The notes below the pieces were generated by a model. That model worked only from the letters and a program-made list of their open reading frames with translations, was not told the DNA's origin and did not search any database. Below, in pieces: positions 49,685-58,763 of a stretch of DNA of 64,000 nt. Every line of letters starts with the position of its first letter. Position 1 is the stretch's first letter. Source of the DNA: Bacillus luti (lineage in GTDB: Bacteria; Bacillota; Bacilli; Bacillales; Bacillaceae_G); assembly GCF_001884105.1 (NCBI RefSeq), contig NZ_MACI01000011.1, forward strand, positions 82,042 through 146,041, given 5' to 3'. Both the position numbers and the translations under genes were made by a program.

Positions 49685-50080
49685 ATGTTAGCAGCTTTCC
49701 AGCAACAACAAATACGAAAATTTTCACCTATTACAAACGCTTCTACTTCTTGTTTAAACATACAACCTAAACCTACAATTTCCATTGCTCCTTCTGTTAT
49801 TCCAGTTATTGGTGTTCATATGCAAAAAAATAAGTTAAAAATAAAAACTGGGCAAAGCACTGAATTATCAGCTTCCATTTTGCCCATGCGAGCGACAAAT
49901 CAAGAGCTTAGTTGGACAAATATGCACTCTGATGTCATCACAATATATACAAAAGGTGATAAGGTAACGATTACTGGAAAAAGTGCAGGAAGAGCAGTCG
50001 TAATTGTTACAACTGCTGAAGGAAAGTTCCGTGACCTATGCGTCATTCATGTACAACCTTATATGACAAATCCAAAATAA
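49685..50080 (+). CDS. Ig-like (BIG2-type) domain protein
   Basis: 131 residues without signal peptide. A low-complexity N-terminus ([21 protein letters not shown]) precedes one bacterial Ig-like domain: [61 protein letters not shown]. Such domains usually sit on cell or spore surfaces; with no export signal, a spore-layer role is possible but unproven. AAGGGGA precedes ATG. Confidence 0.75.
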   Translation: MLAAFQQQQIRKFSPITNASTSCLNIQPKPTISIAPSVIPVIGVHMQKNKLKIKTGQSTELSASILPMRATNQELSWTNMHSDVITIYTKGDKVTITGKSAGRAVVIVTTAEGKFRDLCVIHVQPYMTNPK

Positions 50081-50106
50081 AAGAGTGGCTTCGTAGCCAC
50101 TCTTTT
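50079..50106. terminator. Bidirectional terminator
   Basis: AAAAGAGTGGCT-TCGT-AGCCACTCTTTT between convergent genes. Confidence 0.92.
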
Positions 50107-50500
50107 ACTTGATTTCAATGTGTGGATTTTTACTTTTAACGAGATTGATGAATTGCTCTTTACCTTTAGGAGAAATAATCTCTGTTTTATGTGCGCCGTA
50201 AACAATTTCAATTCGGTCGAATGATAGAGCATGAGCTGCTATTGGATTTTTCGTATTTGAAATTTGCTTTATATCTTGTATAAATATGCGCTTTTTAATG
50301 AAACCTGATCTAATAGTAATTGTTTCTTCCCTGACAATATATTTTGTCGAAAACCAACTCCAACTAAACAGGATAGCTAATGGAATTGTAAAAAATAAAA
50401 GAAAATATTCTCTACCTGCAAATATAGGAACAAAACAAGCACCAATGACAACGAAAAAAATTGGATATAGCCATACATCTTTTTTGGATGGAAATTCCAT
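50105..50500 (-). CDS. Membrane-anchored bacterial PH-domain protein (YyaB-like)
   Basis: 131 residues. Two N-terminal membrane helices (WLYPIFFVVIGACFVPIFAG and YFLLFFTIPLAILFSWSWF), then a bPH domain: TKYIVREETITIRSGFIKKRIFIQDIKQISNTKNPIAAHALSFDRIEIVYG...IISPKGKEQFINLVKSKNP. This is the DUF1200/PH-like layout. Function unknown. GGGGGAGAAG lies upstream of ATG. Confidence 0.78.
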   Translation of the reverse strand: MEFPSKKDVWLYPIFFVVIGACFVPIFAGREYFLLFFTIPLAILFSWSWFSTKYIVREETITIRSGFIKKRIFIQDIKQISNTKNPIAAHALSFDRIEIVYGAHKTEIISPKGKEQFINLVKSKNPHIEIK

Positions 50501-50536
50501 TCTTCTCCCCCTTCTTCACCTACATTTCTACAAAAC

Positions 50537-50570
50537 AAAAAGAGAAGTATCACAACTTCTCTTTTCTCCC
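50537..50570 (-). terminator. Terminator of the DMT permease gene
   Basis: AAAGAGAAGT/ACTTCTCTTT stem, then TTG-TTTTG on the minus strand. Confidence 0.75.
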
Positions 50571-50576
50571 CTAACA

Positions 50577-51488
50577 TTATAATTCCTGTGTATACACCGG
50601 CTCGTTCACCACATTTTTTGCTGTTCGTTTTTGTTGCTGTAGTAAGAAAACAGATACACCAAACAATACGAGCATGCTACCGATAATTTGCATTGCATTT
50701 AATTTCTCTCCAAGCAAGAAGAACGCTAATATAGATGCCCCAACTGGTTCTCCTAAAATACTCATTGAAATCGTTGTTGCATTCACATAATTCAACAGCC
50801 AGTTATTAATTACATGTGAAACTGTCGGTACGACCGCAAGTAAAAGAAAAACAGTCCAGTCCCACTTCGTATAACCTGTAAAAGGCACTTGTAACACTAT
50901 ATTATAAATTCCCATGAAAATACCTGCGAATGCAAAGACCGTAAAGCTATAAATCCAATGTGATACTTTTTTTACTGTCGTTTGACCAATAAATAAATAA
51001 CCAACCACCGCTATTACACTTAAAAAGGATAATATATCCCCATAAATCGCTTGTTCACTTAACCCTAAATCTCCCCATCCAATACACATTACGCCTAGTA
51101 TCGCAATTCCCATTGTCGCAATGGCTGAGTATGTCGTTCTTTCTTTAAATAAGAAAAAACCTCCAACTAAAGATACGATCGGTTGAAGTGCTAATATAAT
51201 CGTCGAACTAGCAACTGTTGTATGCTTTAAAGATTCAAACCATAAAAGAAAATGAAGCGCTAAAAAGAATCCAGACCCAATTAAAAATCCCCAATCTTTT
51301 ATTTGAATCTTATGAAACTCTTCCCGTTTTTTCCAAACGATTGGCAGCATAATAAGCACGATAATCCATAATCGATACATACTTAAAATAGAAGATGGTG
51401 CTGAGGACATCTTTACAAAAACTGCTGCGAATGAAATGGCTATAATAGAAATTGCTAATGGTAGTGCGATTGATCTTTCTTGTTTCAA
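50577..51488 (-). CDS. EamA/DMT-superfamily permease
   Basis: 303 residues, ten membrane helices made of two EamA repeats (residues about 8-140 and 150-285; the second ends EPVGASILAFFLLGEKLNAMQIIGSMLVLFGV). Such proteins export or import small metabolites. Start is TTG with GGGGAG seven bases upstream. Single gene. Confidence 0.85.
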   Translation of the reverse strand: MKQERSIALPLAISIIAISFAAVFVKMSSAPSSILSMYRLWIIVLIMLPIVWKKREEFHKIQIKDWGFLIGSGFFLALHFLLWFESLKHTTVASSTIILALQPIVSLVGGFFLFKERTTYSAIATMGIAILGVMCIGWGDLGLSEQAIYGDILSFLSVIAVVGYLFIGQTTVKKVSHWIYSFTVFAFAGIFMGIYNIVLQVPFTGYTKWDWTVFLLLAVVPTVSHVINNWLLNYVNATTISMSILGEPVGASILAFFLLGEKLNAMQIIGSMLVLFGVSVFLLQQQKRTAKNVVNEPVYTQEL

Positions 51489-51690
51489 ATCCTGTCTCCC
51501 CTCTCACCTGTAAAAATCCCACTTCATTATATCCGTTTTCTTTCCTAACTTAAATACTAATTTTTTAGATTCTTCGTACCATTATGGTAAAATAGAAACG
51601 AAAGCACCTATTAGTGAATTTATCTTTCTTTTTCACTACAAGCGTCGCTCTTACAATCGTTACAGTAAATTTTTATTTAGGGGGATCTAC

Positions 51691-52422
51691 ATGAATCAAA
51701 CAATAGGGAGAATTGAAGAAATTTCATTTTATAGCACATCACTTCAAGAAGATGTGACGCTTCTCGTTTACTTGCCAGTAAATTACACACCACTGCACAA
51801 ACATACAGTTGTAATCGCACAAGATGGCAGAGATTATTTTCAGCTTGGTAAAGCACACCGTGTGATTGAAAGTCTTCGTGAAACTGAAGACATTGACCGT
51901 ACAATTATTGTCGGTATTCCATATAAAAATGTACACGATCGTAAAGAAAAATATTTCCCAAATGAAGTGAAAAATGCTGCGTATATTCGCTTCCTTGCTC
52001 ATGAACTTGCACCATATATTGATGAAAATTATCCAACATATCAAATGGGAAAAGGACGTGTTTTAATCGGAGATTCTCTTGGCGGAACCGTTTCCTTTAT
52101 GACTGCACTTATGTATCCGCATACATTCGGTAAAGTCGTTATGCAATCACCGTTTGTTGATGAAACAGTGATGAAATTAGCAAAAGACTTCAAAGATCCA
52201 CAGGCGTTAGAACTTTATCACGTTATTGGAACAGAAGAAACAGCTGTAAAGCGCACTGATGGACAAGTATCTGATTTCGTAGAGCCGAACCGTGAGCTTA
52301 ATACGCTTCTTACAGATAGAAACTTCATCACGCATTACGAAGAATTTGAAGGAAATCACACTTGGAAGTATTGGCAAGCTGATTTACCGAAAGCTTTCTC
52401 TCATATTCTATCAATGAAATAA
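51691..52422 (+). CDS. yjcH: Esterase-family alpha/beta hydrolase (YjcH-like)
   Basis: 243 residues. Fold and motifs of the esterase D family: nucleophile Ser129 in LIGDSLGG, oxyanion region VVIAQDGRDYF, and catalytic His in EGNHTWKYW. No signal peptide. AGGGGG is upstream of ATG. It heads the yjcH-yjcG-yjcF series seen also in B. subtilis; the natural substrate is unknown. Confidence 0.85.
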   Translation: MNQTIGRIEEISFYSTSLQEDVTLLVYLPVNYTPLHKHTVVIAQDGRDYFQLGKAHRVIESLRETEDIDRTIIVGIPYKNVHDRKEKYFPNEVKNAAYIRFLAHELAPYIDENYPTYQMGKGRVLIGDSLGGTVSFMTALMYPHTFGKVVMQSPFVDETVMKLAKDFKDPQALELYHVIGTEETAVKRTDGQVSDFVEPNRELNTLLTDRNFITHYEEFEGNHTWKYWQADLPKAFSHILSMK

Positions 52423-52516
52423 TAGAGAGCAGTATTCAGAATAATTTGATATAATAGATAGAGAGATTTATTTTTTCTCAAAATCTAACTAGACTTACAA
52501 AGGGAGGAATTGGAAC

Positions 52517-53035
52517 ATGAAATTAGGCATTGTAATTTTTCCATCTAAAATGATTCAAGATAAAGCGAACGGATTGCGTAAGCGTTATGATCCGCACTAC
52601 GCATTAGTTCCGCCACATATTACATTGAAAACACCCTTTGAAACGCAAGATGATCAACTAGAATCGATTGTAAACGAGTTACATACAATCGCAGGTAAAA
52701 CGAACCCTTTCACCCTTCATGTTGGAAAAGTGGGTTCATTCGCACCTGTTAATAATGTTCTTTATTTTAAAGTAGAAAAAACACCTGAACTTACTTTCTT
52801 AAATGAAGAAATGCATAATGGTTTCTTTACACAAGAACGCGAATACGCTTTCGTACCACATTTAACAATTGGACAAGGCTTATCAGATGCAGAACATGCT
52901 GATGTATTAGGTCGATTACGTATGAAAGATTTCTATTATGAGCAACCTATCGATCGTTTCCATCTTCTATATCAATTAGAAAATGGAACGTGGACTGTAC
53001 ATGAAACATTCCACCTTGGAAAGGGGAACAACTAA
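52517..53035 (+). CDS. yjcG: 2H phosphoesterase-like protein (YjcG)
   Basis: 172 residues, the two HxTx motifs of the LigT/2'-5' RNA ligase fold: H34-I-T36 (PPHITLKTPF) and H115-L-T117 (VPHLTIGQ). Likely hydrolyses or ligates a cyclic or 2'-5' phosphate bond; the true substrate is unknown. GGGAGG before ATG. Stop is 1 bp before yjcF. Confidence 0.9.
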   Translation: MKLGIVIFPSKMIQDKANGLRKRYDPHYALVPPHITLKTPFETQDDQLESIVNELHTIAGKTNPFTLHVGKVGSFAPVNNVLYFKVEKTPELTFLNEEMHNGFFTQEREYAFVPHLTIGQGLSDAEHADVLGRLRMKDFYYEQPIDRFHLLYQLENGTWTVHETFHLGKGNN

Positions 53036-53036
53036 T

Positions 53037-53459
53037 TTGCATGCACAAATCGTACAAACAGATGAACAACTAAGAGATGCATTCTCTGTACGTAAGCAAG
53101 TATTTGTGAACGAACAACGTGTTTCTGCTGAAGAAGAGTATGATGAGTTTGAAGAAACTTCCACACACGTTGTTATATATGATAATGATGTTCCAGTTGG
53201 CGCTGGCCGCTTTCGCATCGTTGATGGGATAGGAAAGATGGAACGCATTTGCGTACTAAGTTCCCATCGCAAAAAAGGCATCGGAAAAATTGTTATGGAT
53301 GCTCTTGAAATACATGCGAAGGAAAACTCGCTACCAAAATTGAAACTTCATGCCCAAACACATGCTGAAGATTTCTATACAAAACTTGGATACGTAACGA
53401 CTTCTGATGTATTTATGGAAGCGAATATCCCGCACGTCGTAATGATAAAAGAATTGTAA
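53037..53459 (+). CDS. yjcF: GNAT-family N-acetyltransferase (YjcF)
   Basis: 140 residues, as in B. subtilis YjcF. Acetyl-CoA loop: MERICVLSSHRKKGIGKIVMDAL; C-terminal HAQTHAEDFYTKLGYVTTSDVFMEANIPHVVM. Start is TTG at 53037-53039 with AAAGGGG upstream; an ATG-started frame at 52983 lies inside yjcG. Acceptor unknown. Confidence 0.88.
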   Translation: MHAQIVQTDEQLRDAFSVRKQVFVNEQRVSAEEEYDEFEETSTHVVIYDNDVPVGAGRFRIVDGIGKMERICVLSSHRKKGIGKIVMDALEIHAKENSLPKLKLHAQTHAEDFYTKLGYVTTSDVFMEANIPHVVMIKEL

Positions 53460-53463
53460 TTTG

Positions 53464-53493
53464 AAAACAGGAGGTAACCCCTCCTGTTTTTTT
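53464..53493 (+). terminator. Terminator of yjcHGF
   Basis: AAAACAGGAGG/CCTCCTGTTTT followed by TTT. Confidence 0.9.
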
Positions 53494-53559
53494 ACATTGC
53501 TATTTTCTTTTTCTTCCGCTAAAGTTAAATGTTGATGCTATAGTTTTGAAGGTGAATAT

Positions 53560-55626
53560 ATGACACAAGAAAAATTTTCACAAAAATCGTTTACACACGC
53601 TGACATTCCACGAGCAACGTATCATATTCCGAAAACATCTACTCATTTAATTATGGAAGAAGATGCAGATGCGGCGTATTTCCGTGCTCTCGAACAGCAG
53701 AACGTTTATTTAAACGAAAAACAATTAGAAGCAGTACGAACAACAGAAGGTCCTGTCCTTACATTAGCTGGTGCCGGAAGCGGGAAAACATCCGTTTTAA
53801 CAACTCGCGTAGGTTATTTAGTAAATGTAAAACAAGTTCATCCGCGAAATATTTTACTACTAACGTTTACACAAAAAGCAGCTGAAGAAATTCGAACTCG
53901 CGTAGCGAACTTACCTGGCATGAACCATGCTGCAAGTAGCTATGTTGTCGCTGGTACGTTCCACTCTGTCTTTTTAAAATTGCTTCGTAGCCAAGGATAT
54001 AATCAGCAAATTTTAGCAAATGAAAAACATAAACAAATTATGATAAAGAAAATTTTAAAAGAACTACGCTTGAAAGACGATTATGATGCGGAAACGATGC
54101 TCGCTATGATTTCACTTGAGAAAAACAAATTGAATCGTCCGAAAGATGTAAAAGCGAAGACACCAGTCGAGCAAGAATTTAAAGAAGTATATGAACGTTT
54201 TGAAGAGGTAAAACAGCAATACAATTATATCGATTTCGATGATATCTTATTAGAAACGTATTATATGCTAGAAAATAACGCTCCTTTGCTTACTCAATTA
54301 CAACAACGGTTCCACTATATTGAAGTAGATGAGTTCCAAGATACATCGTATGCACAATATGAAATTGTAAAATTGTTAGCCACACCAAGAAATAATTTAT
54401 TTATCGCTGGTGATGATGATCAAGCTATATATGGCTGGCGAGGAGCAAGCCACCAAATCATTTTATCTTTTCCTAAAGAATTCGATAATACAACAATCAT
54501 CGCACTTAATACGAATTATCGATCCAATCCATTTATCGTCGGACTTGGAAATGAGGTTATCAAACTAAATCAAGAACGTTTTGATAAAGAGCTATATTCT
54601 GTTCGTGAAGAAGGTGTACAACCATTTTACGCACGACCAGCTACGACTCTTGATGAAGCAAATCAAATTTTGCAGCTCATTCAAGAAAAAGTGGATAGCG
54701 GCGAACGTAACTTCAAAGATTTTTGTTTACTATATCGCACACACTCTGTAAGCCGCTCATTACTTGATCAGCTTACAATTCACAAAATCCCGTTCATTAA
54801 GCACGGTGCGAGTCAGTCATTTTATGAGCATTCTTTAATTAAGCCAGTATTAGATCATTTAAGGCTGGTGATTGAACCGTTTCGACTAGAATCACTTTCA
54901 AATATATTACCAACGATGTATATCGGACGTGATGATTGCATTTCATTTATTGAACGTGAACAATGGAAATATGGTGAGGGTCGTTTCCCTTCTCTTCTTC
55001 ATTTCTTACTATTAAACCCGAATTTGAAACCTTTTCAAGTGAAAAAGGTAAATGAGCGCATCGATTTTATTAAATTTATAAAAGAATTAGAACCAAAAAA
55101 AGCATTAAAAGAAATTATTCATGGTAAAGGAAAATATTTAGAGTACTTACAAAGCAATGATCGTTCTTCCTTTACGATGCATAAAGATATACAAGAAGAA
55201 ATGTTAGAAGAATTAATGGAGTCTGCCACTCGTTTCACCGATATTACATCTTACTTACAATTTATTGATGAGGCGATTCAAGGTCAAAAAGAAATGGAAG
55301 CATTAAAAACAATGCCACAAAAAGATGCAGTTTCGCTTATGTCAATTCATAACGCAAAAGGTCTTGAATTCCCATGCGTCTTTTTACTTGGAGCGAGCGA
55401 TGGGATTCTCCCCCATACTTCTTCTTTAAAAGATGCAAATGATCGCGTTACGGATACTTCTGAAGCTTTAGAAGAAGAACGCCGACTACTTTATGTTGCC
55501 ATTACGCGTGCAAAAGAAGAACTTTACATTTCCTCTCCGCAATTTTTCAGAGGAAAGAAATTAGATATATCTCGTTTTTTATATACAGTGCGAAAAGATT
55601 TACCTGAAAAGACATCCACTACATAA
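53560..55626 (+). CDS. yjcD: UvrD/Rep-family ATP-dependent DNA helicase (YjcD)
   Basis: 688 residues, superfamily 1A helicase. Q motif LNEKQLEAVRT, Walker A LAGAGSGKTS (70-78), motif Ia TFTQKAAEEIRTRV, motif II VDEFQDTS, motif III AGDDDQAIYGWRGA, motif IV NYRSNPFIV, motif V MSIHNAKGLEFPCVFL and motif VI LYVAITRAKEEL. An N-terminal extension of about 45 residues precedes the Q motif. Probable role in DNA repair or replication-fork clearing; B. subtilis YjcD is its counterpart. Confidence 0.92.
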   Translation: MTQEKFSQKSFTHADIPRATYHIPKTSTHLIMEEDADAAYFRALEQQNVYLNEKQLEAVRTTEGPVLTLAGAGSGKTSVLTTRVGYLVNVKQVHPRNILLLTFTQKAAEEIRTRVANLPGMNHAASSYVVAGTFHSVFLKLLRSQGYNQQILANEKHKQIMIKKILKELRLKDDYDAETMLAMISLEKNKLNRPKDVKAKTPVEQEFKEVYERFEEVKQQYNYIDFDDILLETYYMLENNAPLLTQLQQRFHYIEVDEFQDTSYAQYEIVKLLATPRNNLFIAGDDDQAIYGWRGASHQIILSFPKEFDNTTIIALNTNYRSNPFIVGLGNEVIKLNQERFDKELYSVREEGVQPFYARPATTLDEANQILQLIQEKVDSGERNFKDFCLLYRTHSVSRSLLDQLTIHKIPFIKHGASQSFYEHSLIKPVLDHLRLVIEPFRLESLSNILPTMYIGRDDCISFIEREQWKYGEGRFPSLLHFLLLNPNLKPFQVKKVNERIDFIKFIKELEPKKALKEIIHGKGKYLEYLQSNDRSSFTMHKDIQEEMLEELMESATRFTDITSYLQFIDEAIQGQKEMEALKTMPQKDAVSLMSIHNAKGLEFPCVFLLGASDGILPHTSSLKDANDRVTDTSEALEEERRLLYVAITRAKEELYISSPQFFRGKKLDISRFLYTVRKDLPEKTSTT

Positions 55627-55641
55627 GTGGTGTCTTTTTTT
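55609..55641 (+). terminator. Terminator of yjcD
   Basis: GACA-CCACT/AGTGG-TGTC stem with one bulged base, then TTTTTTT; overlaps the end of the gene. Confidence 0.8.
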
Positions 55642-55722
55642 ATATCACGTTATGTACATCCCCACTACATAAATTCCCTGTTTTTATCATATGAATTAAC
55701 GTAATATCAATCATATCCCATT

Positions 55723-55731
55723 CATATTGTA
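55723..55731 (+). promoter_or_regulatory. Candidate sigma-K -10 element of cotY
   Basis: CATATTGTA fits the sigma-K -10 consensus CATANNNTA, 39 bp before the cotY start. The -35 (AC) element is not clear. Confidence 0.45.
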
Positions 55732-55769
55732 ATAGTGTATGTCAGAACTCACGATAAGGAGTGAACATA

Positions 55770-56237
55770 ATGAGCTGCAATTGTAATGAAGATCATCATC
55801 ACCATGATTGTGATTTCAACTGTGTATCTAATGTCGTTCGTTTTATACATGAATTACAAGAATGTGCAACTACAACATGTGGATCTGGTTGCGAAGTTCC
55901 ATTTTTAGGAGCACATAATAGCGCATCGGTAGCGAATACACGTCCTTTTATTTTATACACAAAAGCTGGAACACTTTTTGAAGCATTTGCGCCTTCAGGG
56001 AGCCTTACTAATTGTACCTCTCCTATTTTCCGCGTTGAAAGCATAGATGATGATGGCTGTGCTGTATTACGTGTACTAACCGTAACTATCGGCGGAGATC
56101 CTGTTCCACCTGGTGACGATCCAATTTGTACGTTTTTAAATTTGCCAAATGCGACTTTACGAACAACAACGGCTTGCCTTACTGTTGATTTAAGCTGCTT
56201 CTGCGCTATTCAATGCTTACGTGATGTTTCTATTTAA
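55770..56237 (+). CDS. cotY: Exosporium/spore-coat protein CotY
   Basis: Cysteine-rich protein of the exosporium basal layer, made in the mother cell. 155 residues with 14 or more Cys, beginning MSCNCNEDHHHHDCDFNC (a His-rich patch specific to CotY) and containing CATTTCGSGCEVPFLGAH and the C-terminal VDLSCFCAIQCLRDVSI. It self-assembles by disulfides together with its paralogue ExsY. ATG at 55770 has AAGGAG eight bases before; an in-frame GTG at 55761 overlaps that RBS. Confidence 0.93.
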   Translation: MSCNCNEDHHHHDCDFNCVSNVVRFIHELQECATTTCGSGCEVPFLGAHNSASVANTRPFILYTKAGTLFEAFAPSGSLTNCTSPIFRVESIDDDGCAVLRVLTVTIGGDPVPPGDDPICTFLNLPNATLRTTTACLTVDLSCFCAIQCLRDVSI

Positions 56238-56253
56238 AAGTAAATAATGATTT

Positions 56254-56300
56254 AAGCATGGATTGGGTAGCAGAAATTCTGTCACCCAATCCATACTTAA
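56254..56300 (+). terminator. Long hairpin after cotY
   Basis: ATGGATTGGGT/ACCCAATCCAT with inner pairs CAGAA/TTCTG. No clear T run; weak terminator or mRNA-stabilising stem. Confidence 0.55.
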
Positions 56301-56390
56301 AAGGCACCAACGTATTTTTTCATAAATTTAAGAACTTTTAACTTATCCCTTACATTAACTGATAGTAGGAGCAATAAAGGAGTGAAAAAC

Positions 56391-56897
56391 ATGTTCTCTT
56401 CTGATGATTGTAAATTTAAAAAGATCGATTGCAATGCAAAAGTCGCTAGTACATTACCAGCTTTCGGCTTTGCATTCAACGCTACTGCCCCTCAATTCGC
56501 ATCCTTATTCACCCCACTACTATTACCTAGTACAAGCCCAAACCCAGATCTCACTGTTCCAGTAATAAATGATACAGTCAGCACCGGATATGGAATTAAA
56601 ATCCATAGTACTGGCATTTATCAAATCAGCTATACTTTATCAATATCTTTAAATGATCCTAATGTTACACCCGAAGCGGCTCGTTTCTTCTTATCATTAA
56701 ATACACCCCAGAATATTATCCCTGGATCTGGTACAGCAGTACGCTCTAACGTTATTGGGGCTGGTGAAGTAGATGTTTCTAGCGGGATTATTCTTATTAA
56801 CTTAACCTCTGGTAATCTCATTCAAATCGTACCCGTTGAATTACATGGTAGTATCGATATTCGTGCTGCGGCATTAACAGTCGTACAAATTGGTTAA
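56391..56897 (+). CDS. bxpB: Exosporium basal-layer protein BxpB (ExsFA)
   Basis: Anchors BclA trimers to the exosporium basal layer. 168 residues, TNF/C1q-like jelly roll. MFSSDDCKFKKIDCNAK N-terminus, LPAFGFAFNATAPQFASLFTPLLLPSTSPNP, YQISYTLSISL, NIIPGSGTAVRSNVIGAGEVDVSS and DIRAAALTVVQIG match BxpB. ATG at 56391 has AAAGGAG eight bases upstream, better than GTG at 56382. Confidence 0.94.
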   Translation: MFSSDDCKFKKIDCNAKVASTLPAFGFAFNATAPQFASLFTPLLLPSTSPNPDLTVPVINDTVSTGYGIKIHSTGIYQISYTLSISLNDPNVTPEAARFFLSLNTPQNIIPGSGTAVRSNVIGAGEVDVSSGIILINLTSGNLIQIVPVELHGSIDIRAAALTVVQIG

Positions 56898-56898
56898 C

Positions 56899-56934
56899 TA
56901 AAAGTGGTATTTCTTATTTAAGATACCACTTTTA
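56899..56934 (+). terminator. Terminator of bxpB
   Basis: TAAAAGTGGTAT/ATACCACTTTTA stem with a 12-base loop. Confidence 0.82.
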
Positions 56935-56947
56935 GCTATTAAATGAA

Positions 56948-56977
56948 AAACACTCACAGTAACGTGAGTGTTTCATT
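56948..56977 (-). terminator. Terminator of the small Gln-rich gene
   Basis: AAACACTCAC/GTGAGTGTTT, loop AGTAAC, T run on the minus strand; overlaps the gene's 3' end. Confidence 0.85.
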
Positions 56978-57137
56978 CTTCATAGTTTTTTATTACATTT
57001 TTCTTCTTTCCGCAATTACATCCCTTTTTCTTCATAAAGCCTTGTTGTTGTAATTGTTCTTGATGTGTCTGTTGCTGTTGCTGTAGGTAGTACCACTGCT
57101 GAAGATCATATGAATTTGGCCTTGGATTATTGCTCAC
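56973..57137 (-). CDS. Small Gln-rich protein with C-terminal Cys/Lys patch
   Basis: 54 residues: VSNNPRPNSYDLQQWYYLQQQQQ, then a tail with KKKGCNCGKKKNV. Start is GTG at 57137 with AGAGGAG nine bases upstream; ATG at 57146 sits right on that RBS. It lies within the exosporium gene block, so a spore-layer role is plausible. No homologous function known to me. Confidence 0.65.
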   Translation of the reverse strand: MSNNPRPNSYDLQQWYYLQQQQQTHQEQLQQQGFMKKKGCNCGKKKNVIKNYEE

Positions 57138-57244
57138 AGCAAACATCTCCTCTACTGTCAATTCTGTCTATTTACTATATGAACAACTCCTTATTTCCGT
57201 TCCCTCATTCTTTTAAACTCCGCTTTTTCTAACATAAAAATTTA

Positions 57245-57604
57245 TTATTCTTCCATAAAGTGTCCTGTAATTGTTTCAATAATCGCCGCTGCTCCTGCAA
57301 TAGCTAATAATGCAAGTAGCGGCTCCGCGACGATAGGTATCCAATTATATAAGACTAATAAAAAAGCACTAACCCATACACCTGTACACCAATAACAACT
57401 TAATAATTCTCCAATCCACTTCCTGATTCCTTCTCCTTTCACCTTCGTATAAGTTGATACACTTCCGTCAGATTCCGTAATTTCTAATTCTTCAATAAAC
57501 GACCTTCGCAAAAAGCCTGTAATTTTGTCATAAACGATAAGGCGTGTTAATCGAAAAGCAGCTAGCGCAAAAATAAAAAATAAAAGCCAGCTCGTAAATA
57601 ACAT
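57245..57604 (-). CDS. DUF1360 family membrane protein
   Basis: 119 residues. N-terminal helix (LFTSWLLFFIFALAAFRLTRLIVYDKIT), a loop with GEGIRKWIGELLSCYWCTGVWVSAFLLVLY containing the family CYWC motif, and a C-terminal helix (AEPLLALLAIAGAAAIIETITG). DUF1360 proteins are small sporulation-associated proteins in bacilli. ATG at 57604 has GGAAGGTGG; a longer frame exists to 57658. Confidence 0.82.
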   Translation of the reverse strand: MLFTSWLLFFIFALAAFRLTRLIVYDKITGFLRRSFIEELEITESDGSVSTYTKVKGEGIRKWIGELLSCYWCTGVWVSAFLLVLYNWIPIVAEPLLALLAIAGAAAIIETITGHFMEE

Positions 57605-57720
57605 AATTCCACCTTCCTCTAGCCTATTTAAAAAAAAAGGTCTTGAGACTGTGACCAAATCTCCTCTACTTCAATATCTTATTAATGTAAATACAAACAA
57701 GAAGATAAGGAGTGACATTA

Positions 57721-58176
57721 ATGAGTTGTAACGAAAATAAACATCACGGCTCTTCTCACTGCGTAGCTGACGTTGTAAAATTCATCAATGAATTACAAGA
57801 TTGTTCTACCACAACATGTGGATCTGGTTGCGAAATTCCATTTTTAGGAGCACACAGCAGTTCATCAGTAGCAAATACACGTCCTTTTATTTTATACAAA
57901 AAAAATGGAGATGTTTTTGAAGCATTTGCACCATCAGGAAGTCTTACTAGCTGTAAATCTCCGATTTTCCGTGTCGAGAGCGTAGATGATGATAGCTGTG
58001 CTGTATTACGTGTATTAACTGTAACTATCAGCGGAGATCCTGTTCCACCTGGTGACGATCCAATTTGTACGTTTTTAAATTTACCAAATGCAACTTTACG
58101 CGGTACAAATACTTGCATTACTGTTGATTTAAGCTGTTTCTGTGCTATTCAGTGCTTACGAGACGTTACTATCTAA
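57721..58176 (+). CDS. exsY: Exosporium assembly protein ExsY
   Basis: Cysteine-rich paralogue of CotY needed to complete the exosporium beyond the cap. 151 residues, MSCNENKHHGSSHCVADVVKF N-terminus (no long His patch), CSTTTCGSGCEIPFLGAH, and the tail VDLSCFCAIQCLRDVTI. From about codon 25 onward it is very similar to CotY. ATG at 57721 has AAGGAG eight bases upstream. Confidence 0.93.
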   Translation: MSCNENKHHGSSHCVADVVKFINELQDCSTTTCGSGCEIPFLGAHSSSSVANTRPFILYKKNGDVFEAFAPSGSLTSCKSPIFRVESVDDDSCAVLRVLTVTISGDPVPPGDDPICTFLNLPNATLRGTNTCITVDLSCFCAIQCLRDVTI

Positions 58177-58199
58177 TAAGTAAACTAAAAAACTATTGG

Positions 58200-58226
58200 G
58201 GTGGTAGAATCTATCTACCACCTTTA
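58200..58226 (+). terminator. Terminator of exsY
   Basis: GGTGGTAGA/TCTACCACC stem then TTTAC. Confidence 0.75.
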
Positions 58227-58232
58227 CATAAT

Positions 58233-58763
58233 TTAAAAAACAGCCATATCAATTGATTTTATCTCTTCTATAGATACTCGAATATCTCTCATACTATTTG
58301 GTGGCATAATTGATACAACACCATTTCGATATGAAATAATAGATCCAACATATGAGACTGTCGCTGTTTTTATTCTACATCTTACTTTCGGAATGTAATG
58401 AGGGCGGTTTAATAAGAAATGAATTTTCTCTTCATTGTTCATATCTTTAAATGATTTATTATGTGGTACTGTCGTCACTTGCTTTCGTTGTTCCTCAACT
58501 TCTATTTGTTCCACTTCCTCTTGTTTCTCTGTGTTCTCAATTTCTTTTTGTTCTATCGCCTTCTCAATTTCTTTTTGTTTAATCTTTTCTTCCACCGCAC
58601 TACTTACACTTGCTTGTGCTCTATCCCCTTTCACCTGCCTATTATCATTTTCAAAGTTTGTAAGGAGAATTCTTTTTATTTTTGGTGTATCAAGTTCTAA
58701 ATTTACTTGCGTTATATATAGCAACGGTTTTCCAACTGTTGAGCTTTTATTTCTATTCTCCAC
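58233..58763 (-). CDS. cotO: Spore coat protein CotO
   Basis: Morphogenetic coat protein that links coat and exosporium. 176 residues: N-terminal SSTVGKPLLYITQVNLELDTPKIK, a Glu/Lys/Gln coiled coil (EKAIEQKEIENTEKQEEVEQ), then a C-terminal domain NEEKIHFLLNRPHYIPKVRCRIKTATVSYVGSIISYRNGVVSI. Start is GTG at 58763 with GGGAGGG upstream; the frame from 58784 begins inside that RBS. Identified by domain layout and position next to exsY and fabI. Confidence 0.85.
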   Translation of the reverse strand: MENRNKSSTVGKPLLYITQVNLELDTPKIKRILLTNFENDNRQVKGDRAQASVSSAVEEKIKQKEIEKAIEQKEIENTEKQEEVEQIEVEEQRKQVTTVPHNKSFKDMNNEEKIHFLLNRPHYIPKVRCRIKTATVSYVGSIISYRNGVVSIMPPNSMRDIRVSIEEIKSIDMAVF

